Shown here piece by piece: positions 18,781 through 30,008 of a DNA stretch of 64,000 nt. The stretch is from Croceicoccus sp. Its GTDB lineage: Bacteria; Pseudomonadota; Alphaproteobacteria; Sphingomonadales; Sphingomonadaceae. The notes under the pieces were generated by a model. The model searched no databases. It worked only from the letters and a program-made list of their open reading frames with translations, and was not told where the DNA came from. Position numbers and translations under genes: made by a program. Position 1 is the stretch's first letter. Each line of letters starts with the position of its first letter. The stretch covers positions 62,001 to 126,000 of the forward strand of contig NZMY01000014.1 of the NCBI GenBank assembly GCA_002694745.1, given 5' to 3'.

Positions 18781-18808
18781 TTACGCCCGGTTAAGCAAGC
18801 GGGCGTAA
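18781..18808. repeat. 9-base inverted repeat after ispG
   Basis: TTACGCCCG and CGGGCGTAA flank a 10-base loop, between ispG and the retropepsin gene. There is no T-run, so it may be a factor-assisted terminator or an operator for the gene that starts nine bases later. Confidence 0.5.
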
Positions 18809-18817
18809 GATCCGGGC

Positions 18818-19354
18818 ATGACCGTGCACAGGATCTTCTGGATCGTCTTCGCCGCCAGCGTGGCCGGCGCCTTCATGACCGGCATGCCGGAGGGCGATGA
18901 GGCTCCTGCAACGCTGGAGAGCGGCGCGGTGTCGGCGGATCCGGCGGCGGCCATGGCGCTTTCCGGCCAGAAGGACCTGTGGGGCGGCGAAATCCAGTTG
19001 TCGCGCCGGGCAGACGGGCATTTCTATGCCAATCCCACGATCGGCGGCCAGCAACTCGACGTGATGGTCGATACGGGGGCGAGCTTCGTGGCGCTGACGG
19101 GCGATGACGCCCGCGCGGCGGGGCTGGACTGGAGCGAATCCGATCTGCAGCCGGTCGCGCGCGGCGCCAGCGGAGTCGTCGAGGGCGTGCCCGTGATGAT
19201 CGACCGCATCGAACTGGGCGGCACCGAGATGCGCGACATAGAGGGGGCCATCGTGCCCGAGGGGCTGCCGGTGACGCTGCTGGGGCAGAGCTATCTGCGC
19301 CGGTTTGAACGTGTCGAGATCGACGGCGATTCGATGATCCTGTCGCGTGACTGA
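18818..19354 (+). CDS. Retropepsin-like aspartic protease (TIGR02281 family)
   Basis: 178 residues. An N-terminal hydrophobic segment (HRIFWIVFAASVAGAFMTG) anchors it or serves as a signal, so the domain is probably periplasmic. The active-site motif is VDTGASFVALTGDDARAAGL, with the catalytic Asp in D-T-G; one Asp per chain means it must dimerise like retroviral proteases. The second conserved block ends in LLGQSYLRRFERVEIDGD. Family members are widespread in alphaproteobacteria; physiological substrates are unknown. Confidence 0.85.
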   Translation: MTVHRIFWIVFAASVAGAFMTGMPEGDEAPATLESGAVSADPAAAMALSGQKDLWGGEIQLSRRADGHFYANPTIGGQQLDVMVDTGASFVALTGDDARAAGLDWSESDLQPVARGASGVVEGVPVMIDRIELGGTEMRDIEGAIVPEGLPVTLLGQSYLRRFERVEIDGDSMILSRD

Positions 19355-19429
19355 GCTTGTCCCCGCCCATAAGGGCAGGAAATCGCGGTTAACTTTGAAG
19401 CCAGATCGGGTTTGGTATAGTCTTTCGTC

Positions 19430-20107
19430 ATGACGAGAAAGCGCACCGACATATCCGCCACCGCAGCCCTGCCACAGCGTGGAAACGGGCCTTCGATGGG
19501 CCGGCGGACGGTGCTGGGCGCGGCCATCGCGGCAGGTGCTTCGCTGGCTCTGCCGCGCACGGTTTTTGCCTCGGCCAGCCCGCTGACGCCGGCGCAGCGC
19601 CGCATTCTGGACGTCGCCAAGACGCAGATGGACCGCGCGGGCGACGTATTATGGCACCGCGACATGGCGGGCATCGCCGATTTCGGCGTGCATTCGTCGG
19701 TTCCGCGCTTTCATTTCGCCAATGTCGAGACGGGGACGGTGCGCAGCTTCCTCGTCGCGCATGGCACCGGCTCGGACCCCGAGCATGATGGCTGGCTCAA
19801 CAATTTTTCCAACACGCCGGGGTCCAATGCGACCAGCCGCGGGGCCTATGTCACCTATGAATGGTACAAGGGCCGCTATGGCACGTCGATCCGGCTGGGC
19901 GGGCTGGATCCTGACAATTCGAATGCGTTGCCGCGCTATATCGTGGCGCATCCCGCCGAATATGCGACCCGCGCGCATGTCGAGAAATGGGGGCGGCTGG
20001 GGCGGTCGAACGGCTGTTTCGCGATGGACCCCGCCGATTTCAACCAAGCCCTGTGGAACCTGTCGGGCGGGCGGCTGCTCTATGCCGACCGGCTAGGCAT
20101 TTCGTGA
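19430..20107 (+). CDS. Murein L,D-transpeptidase catalytic domain family protein (YkuD_2 type)
   Basis: 225 residues exported by a Tat-like signal (RRTVLGAAIAAGASLALP, about residues 25-42). The catalytic block is WGRLGRSNGCFAM with Cys at about residue 196, and a conserved His lies in RYIVAHPAEYATRAH. The family is related to YkuD L,D-transpeptidases that crosslink or trim peptidoglycan, but the exact reaction is unproven. Its stop overlaps a 31-codon membrane-peptide frame by GTGA, and a second L,D-transpeptidase lies convergent next door. Confidence 0.83.
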   Translation: MTRKRTDISATAALPQRGNGPSMGRRTVLGAAIAAGASLALPRTVFASASPLTPAQRRILDVAKTQMDRAGDVLWHRDMAGIADFGVHSSVPRFHFANVETGTVRSFLVAHGTGSDPEHDGWLNNFSNTPGSNATSRGAYVTYEWYKGRYGTSIRLGGLDPDNSNALPRYIVAHPAEYATRAHVEKWGRLGRSNGCFAMDPADFNQALWNLSGGRLLYADRLGIS

Positions 20108-20199
20108 CGCGCCGCGTGGTGGCGGCGCTGCTGGCCCTTGGCGCGCTGCTGCTGATCGGCTGGCTTGCGGCGCCGCAGATCCTGCCGATCAGCTACTGA
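20104..20199 (+). CDS. Putative 31-residue single-pass membrane peptide
   Basis: GTG at 20104 overlaps the TGA of the upstream L,D-transpeptidase (GTGA). The peptide is MTRRVVAALLALGALL followed by LIGWLAAPQILPISY: two positive residues and then one hydrophobic span. It is a plausible translationally coupled membrane microprotein or a cleavable-signal remnant. There is no family assignment, and short length alone cannot prove it is expressed. Confidence 0.4.
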   Translation: MTRRVVAALLALGALLLIGWLAAPQILPISY

Positions 20200-20205
20200 C
20201 GCGAA

Positions 20206-21621
20206 TCAGGCCCCCGGCGCCTCGATCGGGACGATCGGTTCGTCGGTCTTGTGCTGGCCCGTCTTGGGCACGCGCGCGGCGGCCATGCTGGCCAGCACCG
20301 GCTCGTCCCGGCCGTAGATGTCGTCGAAGCTGCGCATCTGGCCGTCGATGTCGCGGGCCATGGTGAAATAGGTTATATAGACCGGCAGCTCCTTGGTCAG
20401 CGGCACGCGCGTGTATTCGCGCGAATTCGCGATCTCGACCGCTTCCTCACTCGACAATCCGCCAAGGCCCTTGGCCATGATCATGGCCAGCTTCATCGCG
20501 TTCTCGGTCCGGATGCAGCCGTGGCTGAGCGCGCGATTGTCGTTGTTGAACAGCGACTTGGACGGCGTGTCATGCAAAAAGATCGCGTGCGGGTTCGGCA
20601 TGTCCAGCTTCATCAGGCCGAGCGAATTGCCCGGTCCGGGCTGCTGGACGACCACCGTCATGCCCGCTTCGGTCTTGTAGGCCTTGTACCCGTTGTTACG
20701 CGCATAGGAGGGGTTGCCCATGACCCGCGCGCCCAGCCCTTCGCCGACCACGATGGATTGCGGCACGGTCCAAGTCGGGTTGAAGATCACGCCCTCGACT
20801 TTCTCGGCCAGCTGCGGCGTGGCGGTGCGACCGGGCTTGCCGACGATGGTGCGGAACGAGGTGTGGACCTTGTTGTTGACGACCAGACGCAGCTGATATT
20901 CGGGCACGTTGGTCAGCAGATAGTTCTTGCCGAGATCGCGGCCCAGCCAGCGCCAGCGGTCCATGTTGGCGCGGATCTTGGCGCGCGAGGCCTTGTCGCC
21001 CTCGCTCGTCTCAAGCAGCATCTGTTTCAGCACCGCGTAATCCGGATGCGTGGGATTGAGCGAATCAAGCGCGGCGACGATCTGCCCCGACGCCAGCGCC
21101 TCCTCCAGCAGGGGCTTGATCGGCCGCAGCTTCCAGTCTGGATCCTCGACGAACCATTGATGGCGCGAATCCATTTCGGTGCGTCCGTCGCGCAGATCCT
21201 CGGCGACCCAGGTGAACAGGCGGGTTGCCGTCTCGTTCAGCCTTGCGCCGGGGCCCGCGGCGATGGCCGCTTGCAATTCGTCGGGCCGGTAATCCTTGGC
21301 GAACAGCCCCTCGCCCCCGATCGCGCGGATATAGCCGAGCAATTGCTCTGCCTGCGCCACCTGCCATGTCGGGGCCACGGTGAAATAATCGGTCGGGATT
21401 TCCTGAATGACCGGCGCCGATGTCAGTTCAACAGGGGCCGCAGGGGCCTGCTCGGTCGGAAACAGGGGCGCGGGCTGCGACTTGGCCGCAGCCGGCGCGG
21501 CCTGCGCCAGCGCATTGGCGGGCAGCGCGACAGCGCCCGCAATCAGGGCCGCAGAGCCCAGCATTCGAGTGACAAGACCCTTTCCCAAGGGCCGGTAAAC
21601 AATGCTATCCATGGTCATCAT
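20206..21621 (-). CDS. L,D-transpeptidase, YcbB/LdtD-like
   Basis: 471 residues: signal peptide (about 1-40, ending NALAQA), an N-terminal scaffold domain, a peptidoglycan-binding-like region and a YkuD catalytic domain with the SHGCIRTENAMKLA motif, Cys at about 369. YcbB-type enzymes make 3-3 crosslinks in peptidoglycan in the periplasm. CGGGAAAT precedes the start codons MMTM. It converges with the preceding L,D-transpeptidase, so two different transpeptidase families are side by side. Confidence 0.88.
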   Translation of the reverse strand: MMTMDSIVYRPLGKGLVTRMLGSAALIAGAVALPANALAQAAPAAAKSQPAPLFPTEQAPAAPVELTSAPVIQEIPTDYFTVAPTWQVAQAEQLLGYIRAIGGEGLFAKDYRPDELQAAIAAGPGARLNETATRLFTWVAEDLRDGRTEMDSRHQWFVEDPDWKLRPIKPLLEEALASGQIVAALDSLNPTHPDYAVLKQMLLETSEGDKASRAKIRANMDRWRWLGRDLGKNYLLTNVPEYQLRLVVNNKVHTSFRTIVGKPGRTATPQLAEKVEGVIFNPTWTVPQSIVVGEGLGARVMGNPSYARNNGYKAYKTEAGMTVVVQQPGPGNSLGLMKLDMPNPHAIFLHDTPSKSLFNNDNRALSHGCIRTENAMKLAMIMAKGLGGLSSEEAVEIANSREYTRVPLTKELPVYITYFTMARDIDGQMRSFDDIYGRDEPVLASMAAARVPKTGQHKTDEPIVPIEAPGA

Positions 21622-21936
21622 GATTTCCCGGTAGGCAGCCCGGCTATCCGGCTGCCATCATACTTCCGCATTCGCCTAATGGCTACAACGTCTCCATTCA
21701 TTGTAACGGACAGGACGCCGCGCGGTTTCGGCTCCGCTAATCCTCTTTACATGCTTTCGCCATGCTGAATCGTACGGGCGTGCGCCGTTCCACAGCCAAT
21801 TTTGACCTTTCTCAGCCTTGACGAGGCGGGCGATCCGGCCCATCGCCGCCGCAAACATTTCGCACCTGCAACCCGCGCCCTGCGAGCGGTTCTCAACTGT
21901 CTTGCGCGCGACCAGATCTGAAGGGAAAGGTCACCC
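21622..21936. other. Divergent promoter region between L,D-transpeptidase and aconitase
   Basis: About 315 bases without a protein-like frame. Base composition drops around 21670-21700 and 21760-21790, where promoters for the two divergent genes probably lie. A clear GAAGGGAAAGG ribosome site sits just before acnA at about 21920-21930. No RNA fold was recognised. Confidence 0.45.
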
Positions 21937-24618
<2,682 letters not shown>

Positions 24619-24643
24619 GCCGCGCGGCATTGCCGGAAATCGG

Positions 24644-24677
24644 AAAGGGCGGCCCTTTGCAAGGGGCCGCCCTTTTT
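24644..24677 (+). terminator. Rho-independent terminator after acnA
   Basis: Perfect 12-base arms AAAGGGCGGCCC / GGGCCGCCCTTT with an eight-base loop, followed by T residues, 25 bases after the acnA stop. Confidence 0.85.
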
Positions 24678-24702
24678 CATGTCTGGCGCCGGATTGGCGG
24701 CG

Positions 24703-25011
24703 TTATCCGCCCAATGCCGAACCGTGCTCCGCCTGCTTTTGCGCGAGGCTCTGCTTCGCATTGCTGACGGCACGCTCATAGCAGCGCTGCTCCGCCCGTG
24801 ACGGCGGTTCGAAGCCGCGATTGCGCGTGCAGACGGCGCGCGCCGCACTGCGGAGCTTGCGTTCGAGCCGCTCGGTGCTTTCGGCGCTGGCGAAATCCTG
24901 TGCCGAAACCGGCACGGTCTTGTGGCGTATCACCGGGTTTGCGTTTTCCGCGGAGGCAACCGTCGGCGCTGCGATGGTGCCCATGATGAATGCAATGGCG
25001 ATCGTGCGCAT
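24703..25011 (-). CDS. UrcA family protein (secreted, unknown function)
   Basis: 102 residues from ATG 25011, with a signal peptide (MRTIAIAFIMGTIAAPTVASA). The mature part has the UrcA-family pattern VPVSAQDFASAESTERLERKLRSAARAVC...RCYERAV, with two cysteines that may form a disulfide. UrcA-type proteins are common in Caulobacter and sphingomonads; their function is unknown. Monocistronic, downstream of ruvB on the same strand but separated by 160 bases. Confidence 0.8.
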   Translation of the reverse strand: MRTIAIAFIMGTIAAPTVASAENANPVIRHKTVPVSAQDFASAESTERLERKLRSAARAVCTRNRGFEPPSRAEQRCYERAVSNAKQSLAQKQAEHGSALGG

Positions 25012-25171
25012 GGCTTGTTCCTTTGTGATCGGGAGGGCTGGACGCCCCCTGTGCTCAAAGGAATAAGGCCGCATTTTCAACGATGCAGCGCCGCATCGAC
25101 CGGTGCATCACCCGCTTCTGCCAAGCGAATGGCGGGCCGACGAAGCGCTTCGAATGCCCGCCGAACGGCGA

Positions 25172-26218
25172 TCAGTCCTCGAACAGCCTGCCCTGCGGCA
25201 GATCGGGCGGGGGCAGATCGGGCTGGGGCGGGGACAGGCCAAGATGCCGCCAGCCGCGATCGTTGAGGCAGCGGCCCCGCGCCGTGCGGGCGACAAGGCC
25301 AAGCTGGATCAGATAGGGCTCGATCACTTCCTCGATCGTGTCGCGCGGTTCGGACAGGCCCGCGGCCAGCGTTTCGACCCCGACCGGGCCGCCCTTGTAG
25401 ATATCCGCGATCATGTGGAGATAGCGCCGGTCCTGCGCGTCGAGGCCGAGCGAGTCGACCTCCAGCCTCGTCAGCGCGTCGTCGGCGATCTGGTCGGTTA
25501 TCGTCGGGGCCTTCGCCACCTCGGCGAAATCGCGTACGCGGCGCAGCAATCTGCCCGAAACGCGGGGCGTGCCGCGCGAACGGCGGGCAATCTCGCGCGC
25601 GCCGCCGGGATCGATTCCGATATTGAGCAGCCGCGCCCCGCGCGAGACCACCTTTTCCAGTTCCTCGACCGTATAGAAATTGAGCCGCACCGGAATGCCG
25701 AACCGGTCGCGCAGCGGAGTCGTCAGCAGGCCCTGCCGCGTCGTCGCGCCGACCAGCGTGAAGGGCGGCAGGTCGATCCGCACGCTGCGGGCGGCGGGGC
25801 CTTCACCGATGATGAGGTCGAGCGCGCGGTCCTCCATCGCGGGATAGAGCACTTCCTCGACCACGGGATTGAGGCGGTGAATCTCGTCGATGAAGAGGAC
25901 GTCGCCTTCTTCCAGATTGGTCAGCAGCGCGGCCAGATCGCCCGATTTCGCGATAACCGGACCCGAGGTCGCCCGGAAACCGACACCCAGTTCGCGCGCC
26001 ACGATTTGCGCCAATGTCGTCTTGCCGAGGCCGGGCGGGCCGAAGAACAGCACATGGTCCATCGCCTCTCCGCGCGAGCGTGCCGCCTCGATAAAGACGC
26101 GCAGGTTCTCGCGCGCGGCCTGCTGGCCCACGAACTCCTCAAGCGTCTTGGGCCGCAGCGCGGCGTCCGGATCGTCGGGCTGCCGCTCGGGCGAGTGGAG
26201 GGGGACGGGATCGGCCAT
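25172..26218 (-). CDS. ruvB: Holliday junction branch migration helicase RuvB
   Basis: AAA+ motor that drives branch migration of Holliday junctions together with RuvA. 348 residues. Walker A is [11 protein letters not shown], Walker [10 protein letters not shown], and the C-terminal winged helix ends in ...[14 protein letters not shown]. It starts at 26218, where ATG overlaps the TGA of the DsrE-like gene (ATGA), so translation is coupled. The order on the minus strand is ruvA, DsrE-like, ruvB. Confidence 0.97.
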   Translation of the reverse strand: MADPVPLHSPERQPDDPDAALRPKTLEEFVGQQAARENLRVFIEAARSRGEAMDHVLFFGPPGLGKTTLAQIVARELGVGFRATSGPVIAKSGDLAALLTNLEEGDVLFIDEIHRLNPVVEEVLYPAMEDRALDLIIGEGPAARSVRIDLPPFTLVGATTRQGLLTTPLRDRFGIPVRLNFYTVEELEKVVSRGARLLNIGIDPGGAREIARRSRGTPRVSGRLLRRVRDFAEVAKAPTITDQIADDALTRLEVDSLGLDAQDRRYLHMIADIYKGGPVGVETLAAGLSEPRDTIEEVIEPYLIQLGLVARTARGRCLNDRGWRHLGLSPPQPDLPPPDLPQGRLFED

Positions 26219-26760
26219 CAGAACGGGTTCAACGCATAGCCCTGCTGTTGCAGCAGCGCATGGGCGGTCATCGCGGACAGCGCCATTTCGACGCCGGGGA
26301 GCAGATCGCTCTTGGCGATGCCCATCGCGGCGGCGCTTTGCCCGCACAGGATGACGCGCACGCCGTTGTCCAGCAGCGCGGCGACGATCGCGGCATTGGC
26401 GTTGTCCTTGCCGTCCCTGCGCTTTCCATAGGCGGCTTCGTTCAGAAGATCGACGCCCGCCGCGCCGTGGACCACGACTGCCAGATGGATATTCTGTTCG
26501 GGCACGCCCGCGCGGACATGCATGTTGAAGAAGCGCGCCAGCGTCACCAATCCGCGATTGGCCTCTCCGGCAGGGGCCGCATCGCTGAGGTCGAAGGCCA
26601 TTTTGAATTCGGTACCTTCGGGGATCGGCATGTCGCTTTCCACCTCGGCCACGGGGCCGAAAGGAAAGACGGGGCCGGGCGTCATGCTGCTTGGCAATTC
26701 CTTTGCCGCCGCAGGGACGGAAAGCGCCAGCAAGGGGGCGATCAGAATTCTGCGCATCAT
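26218..26760 (-). CDS. DsrE-family protein with signal peptide, between ruvA and ruvB
   Basis: 180 residues with an N-terminal signal ([18 protein letters not shown]) and a DsrE/DsrF-like fold in the C-terminal two-thirds ([52 protein letters not shown]). The single cysteine in VILCGQSA is where DsrE-type sulfur-relay proteins place theirs. Despite its export signal it sits inside the ruv operon with 4-base overlaps on both sides. Function is unknown; a role in DNA repair would be surprising for a periplasmic protein. Confidence 0.78.
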   Translation of the reverse strand: MMRRILIAPLLALSVPAAAKELPSSMTPGPVFPFGPVAEVESDMPIPEGTEFKMAFDLSDAAPAGEANRGLVTLARFFNMHVRAGVPEQNIHLAVVVHGAAGVDLLNEAAYGKRRDGKDNANAAIVAALLDNGVRVILCGQSAAAMGIAKSDLLPGVEMALSAMTAHALLQQQGYALNPF

Positions 26761-27359
26761 CCTGCGGCCTTCTTCAGCGCGGCCCGGATCAGCGCGGTTT
26801 CGCTCGCGTCCGCGCCCAGTTCGCCCTCGGCCTCGGCCACGGCCTTGGCGGCGATGGCGGGCTTGAAGCCGAGGTTTTCCAAGGCCGATACCGCATCGGC
26901 GCTGCTGCTGCCGACCGGTGCCGCGACCGTGCCGCCTGCACCCGCCACCACCGGCATGCCGCCGGCCTTGTCCTTCAGCTCGTTGACGATTCGGCCCGCC
27001 AGCTTGGGGCCGACTCCGTTTGCGCGCGCCACCATGGCGGCGTCGCCCTTGGCGCAGGCCTGCTGCAATTCCTCGGTCGACAGCGCGGACAGGATCGCCA
27101 GCGCAACCTTGGACCCTACGCCCTGCACGCCGTGCAGCAGGCGGAACCAGTCGCGCTCCGCCCCGCGGGCAAAGCCGATCAGGCGCATGTCGTTCTCGCT
27201 CACCTGCAGATCGGTATAGAGCGTGCAGGCCTCGCCCTTTTCGCCCAGCGCGGACAATGTCCGGGCCGAGCAATGGACCAGATAGCCGACGCCGCCCACG
27301 TCGATCACCGCCCAGTCCGTGCCGGTTTCGTCCAGCCTGCCTGCAAGTTTCGCGATCAT
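26757..27359 (-). CDS. ruvA: Holliday junction branch migration protein RuvA
   Basis: Tetrameric DNA-binding partner of RuvB. 200 residues: OB-fold N-terminal domain ([30 protein letters not shown]), tandem HhH motifs ([17 protein letters not shown] and [19 protein letters not shown]), a Gly/Ala linker and a C-terminal UBA-like domain ending [12 protein letters not shown] that contacts RuvB. Its stop overlaps the DsrE-like start. First gene of the ruvA-DsrE-ruvB set. Confidence 0.96.
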   Translation of the reverse strand: MIAKLAGRLDETGTDWAVIDVGGVGYLVHCSARTLSALGEKGEACTLYTDLQVSENDMRLIGFARGAERDWFRLLHGVQGVGSKVALAILSALSTEELQQACAKGDAAMVARANGVGPKLAGRIVNELKDKAGGMPVVAGAGGTVAAPVGSSSADAVSALENLGFKPAIAAKAVAEAEGELGADASETALIRAALKKAAG

Positions 27360-27455
27360 GATTGCTGCCTAGCGGTGTTTCCGCTTTGTTTCGAGGGGGG
27401 AACGAAATCCACCCACAAGGCTTCGAATAACAGAGGTTACGAAAAGGAACGGGAT

Positions 27456-27719
27456 ATGGCTGGCGGATGGTCGCGAGATGGCGCGGTGCAGGACCAGATC
27501 GACGATACGGTCAATGACGCGGTGGCAAGCGCCCGCGCGCGCATGCCGGTGGGCGAGGGTCTGGAATATTGCCAGACCTGCGGAGAGAAGATCCCCGAGA
27601 AGAGGCGCAAGGCCCTGCCGGGCGTGCGCACCTGCGTGCCGTGCCAGTCCGCGAACGACCGCAGCGTTCGCCACAGCGCGATCAATCGGCGTGGCAGCAA
27701 GGACAGCCAGCTGCGCTGA
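27456..27719 (+). CDS. DksA/TraR-family C4 zinc-finger protein
   Basis: 87 residues with a four-cysteine zinc finger: C39 and C42 (YCQTCGEKIPEKRR), C60 and C63 (TCVPCQS). The short N-terminal helix lacks the long coiled coil of true DksA, as in TraR and YbiI-like proteins. Such proteins may act in the secondary channel of RNA polymerase; here that is inferred only from family. It is divergent from ruvA by about 95 bases, with AAAAGGA before the ATG. Confidence 0.85.
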   Translation: MAGGWSRDGAVQDQIDDTVNDAVASARARMPVGEGLEYCQTCGEKIPEKRRKALPGVRTCVPCQSANDRSVRHSAINRRGSKDSQLR

Positions 27720-27734
27720 TCGGCTCTTACGCCG

Positions 27735-28985
27735 TCAGGCCAGCGATGCGGCCGGTCCCGATGCCTGATCGAACAATTCCAGGATGGAGCGCGCCTGCGC
27801 CTGCTTGGTAAAGTCGCGCCGGGCCTTGCGTATCGCGCCCTGCGCCAGCCTTGCCCTTTCCGCCTCGTCATGAAGGCGAAGCAGGGCATCGGCCAGCCCG
27901 TCCGAATCCTCGAAATCCACAAGCAGGCCGTTTTCGCCATGCTCGATCTGGTCGGACGCGCCGCCGCCGGGGGTGCGGACGGGGACCAGCCCGGTCGCCA
28001 TGCCCTCGACGACCACCAGACCGTATCCCTCGACCCGGCTGGGCAGGACAAATGCGTCGCTGGCCCAGTAATAGCTCAGGACATCGGACTTGAACCCGTC
28101 GAAGCGAAAGACCGATCGGTCCTTGTCCGACTGATACGCGTAGTCTCGGATTTCCTGCTCCTCCTCGTCGGTGCCGCTTCCGACAAGGATCGCGCGGATC
28201 GGAGGGTCCATCGCCGCGCCCGCCTTGCGGGTTGCCTGAACGAGGAGGTCGATGCCCTTGTTCCAGCTTAACCGTCCGATTTGCAGGCAGACGAATTCCC
28301 GCTCGCCAAGCTGCAGTCGTTCGCGCGAGATGCGGCGCTGTTCGGCGGTGGGCGGGTGGAACCGCCCCTCGTCGATCGCGCCCACGACTTTCTGGATCCG
28401 GTGCGCGACGGGGCGGCATTCGCGGGCAAGCTGGGCGCGGGTTTCTTCAGACAGGACGACGATCGCATCGACCGCAAAGGCGCAAACGACCGCGCGTGCG
28501 GGCATGGACAGCGAGGCGTTGGTCTTGCCCACCACATCCAATTTTCCCGCGTGAAAGGACGGATGATACGTCGCCACCACCGGTACGCGCGCAAACAGGG
28601 ACAGCAGCCGCCCCCATATGATCATGCCAAGGCCATGCACGTTCACGCTGTCGATGTCGTTCCTGCGCATGAAGGCGCGGATCGTGCGCCAGTCGGACAG
28701 GCGCGGCTTGTTGCCAAGGCCCGGGATGCACAGCACTTCGTCGCACAGGCGGTCGACCTGCCCGACCCGCTCTTCATCGGCGCCAGCCTCATAGATGGCG
28801 CTGGTGACGAAATAGACCTTGCAGCCCTGTTCCTTCAGTCCTGCCGCAAGCGTCATGCAATAGGAATAGATCCCGTCATTGCAGTCGGTCTTGCACATCA
28901 GGAACATCACGTGGCGCGTCCGCTTCGCGGATGCGGTCTTTTGCGGCCTGCCGGCCATCGGATGAACTTCGGCGAGGCTGTTCAT
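27735..28985 (-). CDS. Glycosyltransferase family 4
   Basis: 416 residues, GT-B fold. The C-terminal nucleotide-sugar domain has LQIGRLSWNKGIDLLVQA and the family E-x7-E motif in SRVEGYGLVVVEGMATG. The N-terminal acceptor domain includes RHVMFLMCKTDCNDGIYSYCMTLAAGL and VNVHGLGMIIWG. No signal peptide, so it is cytoplasmic. The acceptor is unknown (exopolysaccharide or lipid glycan are both possible), since no other glycan genes adjoin. It lies downstream of ruvC with about 150 bases between, including a perfect palindrome close to its start that may be an operator. Confidence 0.85.
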   Translation of the reverse strand: MNSLAEVHPMAGRPQKTASAKRTRHVMFLMCKTDCNDGIYSYCMTLAAGLKEQGCKVYFVTSAIYEAGADEERVGQVDRLCDEVLCIPGLGNKPRLSDWRTIRAFMRRNDIDSVNVHGLGMIIWGRLLSLFARVPVVATYHPSFHAGKLDVVGKTNASLSMPARAVVCAFAVDAIVVLSEETRAQLARECRPVAHRIQKVVGAIDEGRFHPPTAEQRRISRERLQLGEREFVCLQIGRLSWNKGIDLLVQATRKAGAAMDPPIRAILVGSGTDEEEQEIRDYAYQSDKDRSVFRFDGFKSDVLSYYWASDAFVLPSRVEGYGLVVVEGMATGLVPVRTPGGGASDQIEHGENGLLVDFEDSDGLADALLRLHDEAERARLAQGAIRKARRDFTKQAQARSILELFDQASGPAASLA

Positions 28986-29010
28986 GACAAAACCCCCGTT
29001 TCATCGGCGC

Positions 29011-29027
29011 CTTTTCGACTCGAAAAG
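29011..29027. repeat. 17-base palindrome upstream of the glycosyltransferase gene
   Basis: CTTTTCGACTCGAAAAG has perfect 8-base arms around one base, 26-42 bases before the glycosyltransferase start. There is no T-run, so an operator is more likely than a terminator for ruvC. Confidence 0.5.
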
Positions 29028-29133
29028 CAGTGCGCCAGGGGGGGCAGAGTCCGCGCCTCGGGCCATGTCTGCAACAACATTTCGCAAGTGCAGCACAGCA
29101 ATTCCGGGGGGTACGATGGTAAACGGCGCAGAT

Positions 29134-29607
29134 TCAAAGCCTTCGCACAAGATGAGCGTGGGCGATTGCGACGGCCAGTGCATCGGCTGCGTCCGATCCG
29201 GCGATTTCTGCGCCCGGAAGCAGCACTTTCAGCATCGCCTGCACCTGATTCTTGTCGGCCCCGCCCGTGCCCACCACCGATTTCTTGACGACCTTGGTGG
29301 AATGTTCGTGCACCGCCAGCCCCGCCGCGCCGCATGCCGCCAGCACCACGCCGCGGGCATGAGCCAGTTTCAGCGTCGATTGCGGGTTCTTGTTGACGAA
29401 CACCTCTTCGGCGGCGGCGACATCAGGGCGGTATCTGGCGATGACTTCGGCCAGCGCCTGCTGAAGCGCGGCGAGGCGGAAGGCCATCTCGTCCTTGCTG
29501 CTGGTCGGCACCTGTCCGTTGGCGACATGGGACAGGCGCGACCCGTCCTTGCGGATCACGCCCCAGCCCGTGCAGGTCAGCGAAGGATCGAGTCCCAAAA
29601 CAATCAT
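29134..29607 (-). CDS. ruvC: Holliday junction resolvase RuvC
   Basis: Endonuclease that cuts Holliday junctions symmetrically. 157 residues. Catalytic acids sit in LGLDPSL (Asp7), AAEEVFV (Glu near 67) and [16 protein letters not shown] (two Asp near 139-142), all present. It is separated from ruvAB by the zinc-finger and glycosyltransferase genes. The start codon at 29607 lies within a short 11-base tandem repeat. yebC and DUF3147 are upstream on the same strand, a common neighbourhood for ruvC. Confidence 0.96.
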   Translation of the reverse strand: MIVLGLDPSLTCTGWGVIRKDGSRLSHVANGQVPTSSKDEMAFRLAALQQALAEVIARYRPDVAAAEEVFVNKNPQSTLKLAHARGVVLAACGAAGLAVHEHSTKVVKKSVVGTGGADKNQVQAMLKVLLPGAEIAGSDAADALAVAIAHAHLVRRL

Positions 29608-29635
29608 CGCACGATCATCGTACGATCATGCTCTG
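29603..29635. repeat. 11-base tandem repeats over the ruvC start
   Basis: Three imperfect copies with an 11-base period (AATCATCGCAC, GATCATCGTAC, GATCATGCTCT), one overlapping the ruvC start codon. The middle contains the palindrome ATCGTACGAT. This could be a regulatory array or simply slippage. Confidence 0.4.
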
Positions 29636-29657
29636 ACGAACCCTGGAGCCGCGGAGG

Positions 29658-30008
29658 TCAAAGCGGAAGGCCAAGGCGCGGCGCGAGCGCCTGCATCAGC
29701 AGGTACAGGGTGACGGTCAGCAGGCATCCGGCCCCCAGCGCCAGCCAGAAGGCCATGCCATGGCGCAGCAGCACAGGGATCAATAGGAACATCGGAAGCG
29801 AGGGCAGCACGTACCAGAAGGTCGCCTCGGCATGGCGGGCCATGTTCTCGGCGTCGGGGCGGGCGTGCCACAGGAAGATCATGCCCAGCACCGACACCAG
29901 CGGCAGCGAGGCGACCAGCGCGCCCAGCGTCGGCAGGCGGCGACCGATCTCGGCGATGGCCGCGATCATGACGCCGGCCAGCAGCGCCTTCGCGGCCAGG
30001 GCCAGCAT
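29658..30008 (-). CDS. DUF3147-type small membrane protein
   Basis: 116 residues with four hydrophobic segments (about LAAKALLAGVMIAAIAEI, LGALVASLPLVSVLGMIFLW, FWYVLPSLPMFLLIPVLL, FWLALGAGCLLTVTLYLLM). It matches the DUF3147 inner-membrane family as I recall it; function is unknown. ATG 30008 overlaps the yebC stop by ATGA, so translation is coupled to yebC. ruvC follows about 50 bases later. Confidence 0.72.
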   Translation of the reverse strand: MLALAAKALLAGVMIAAIAEIGRRLPTLGALVASLPLVSVLGMIFLWHARPDAENMARHAEATFWYVLPSLPMFLLIPVLLRHGMAFWLALGAGCLLTVTLYLLMQALAPRLGLPL

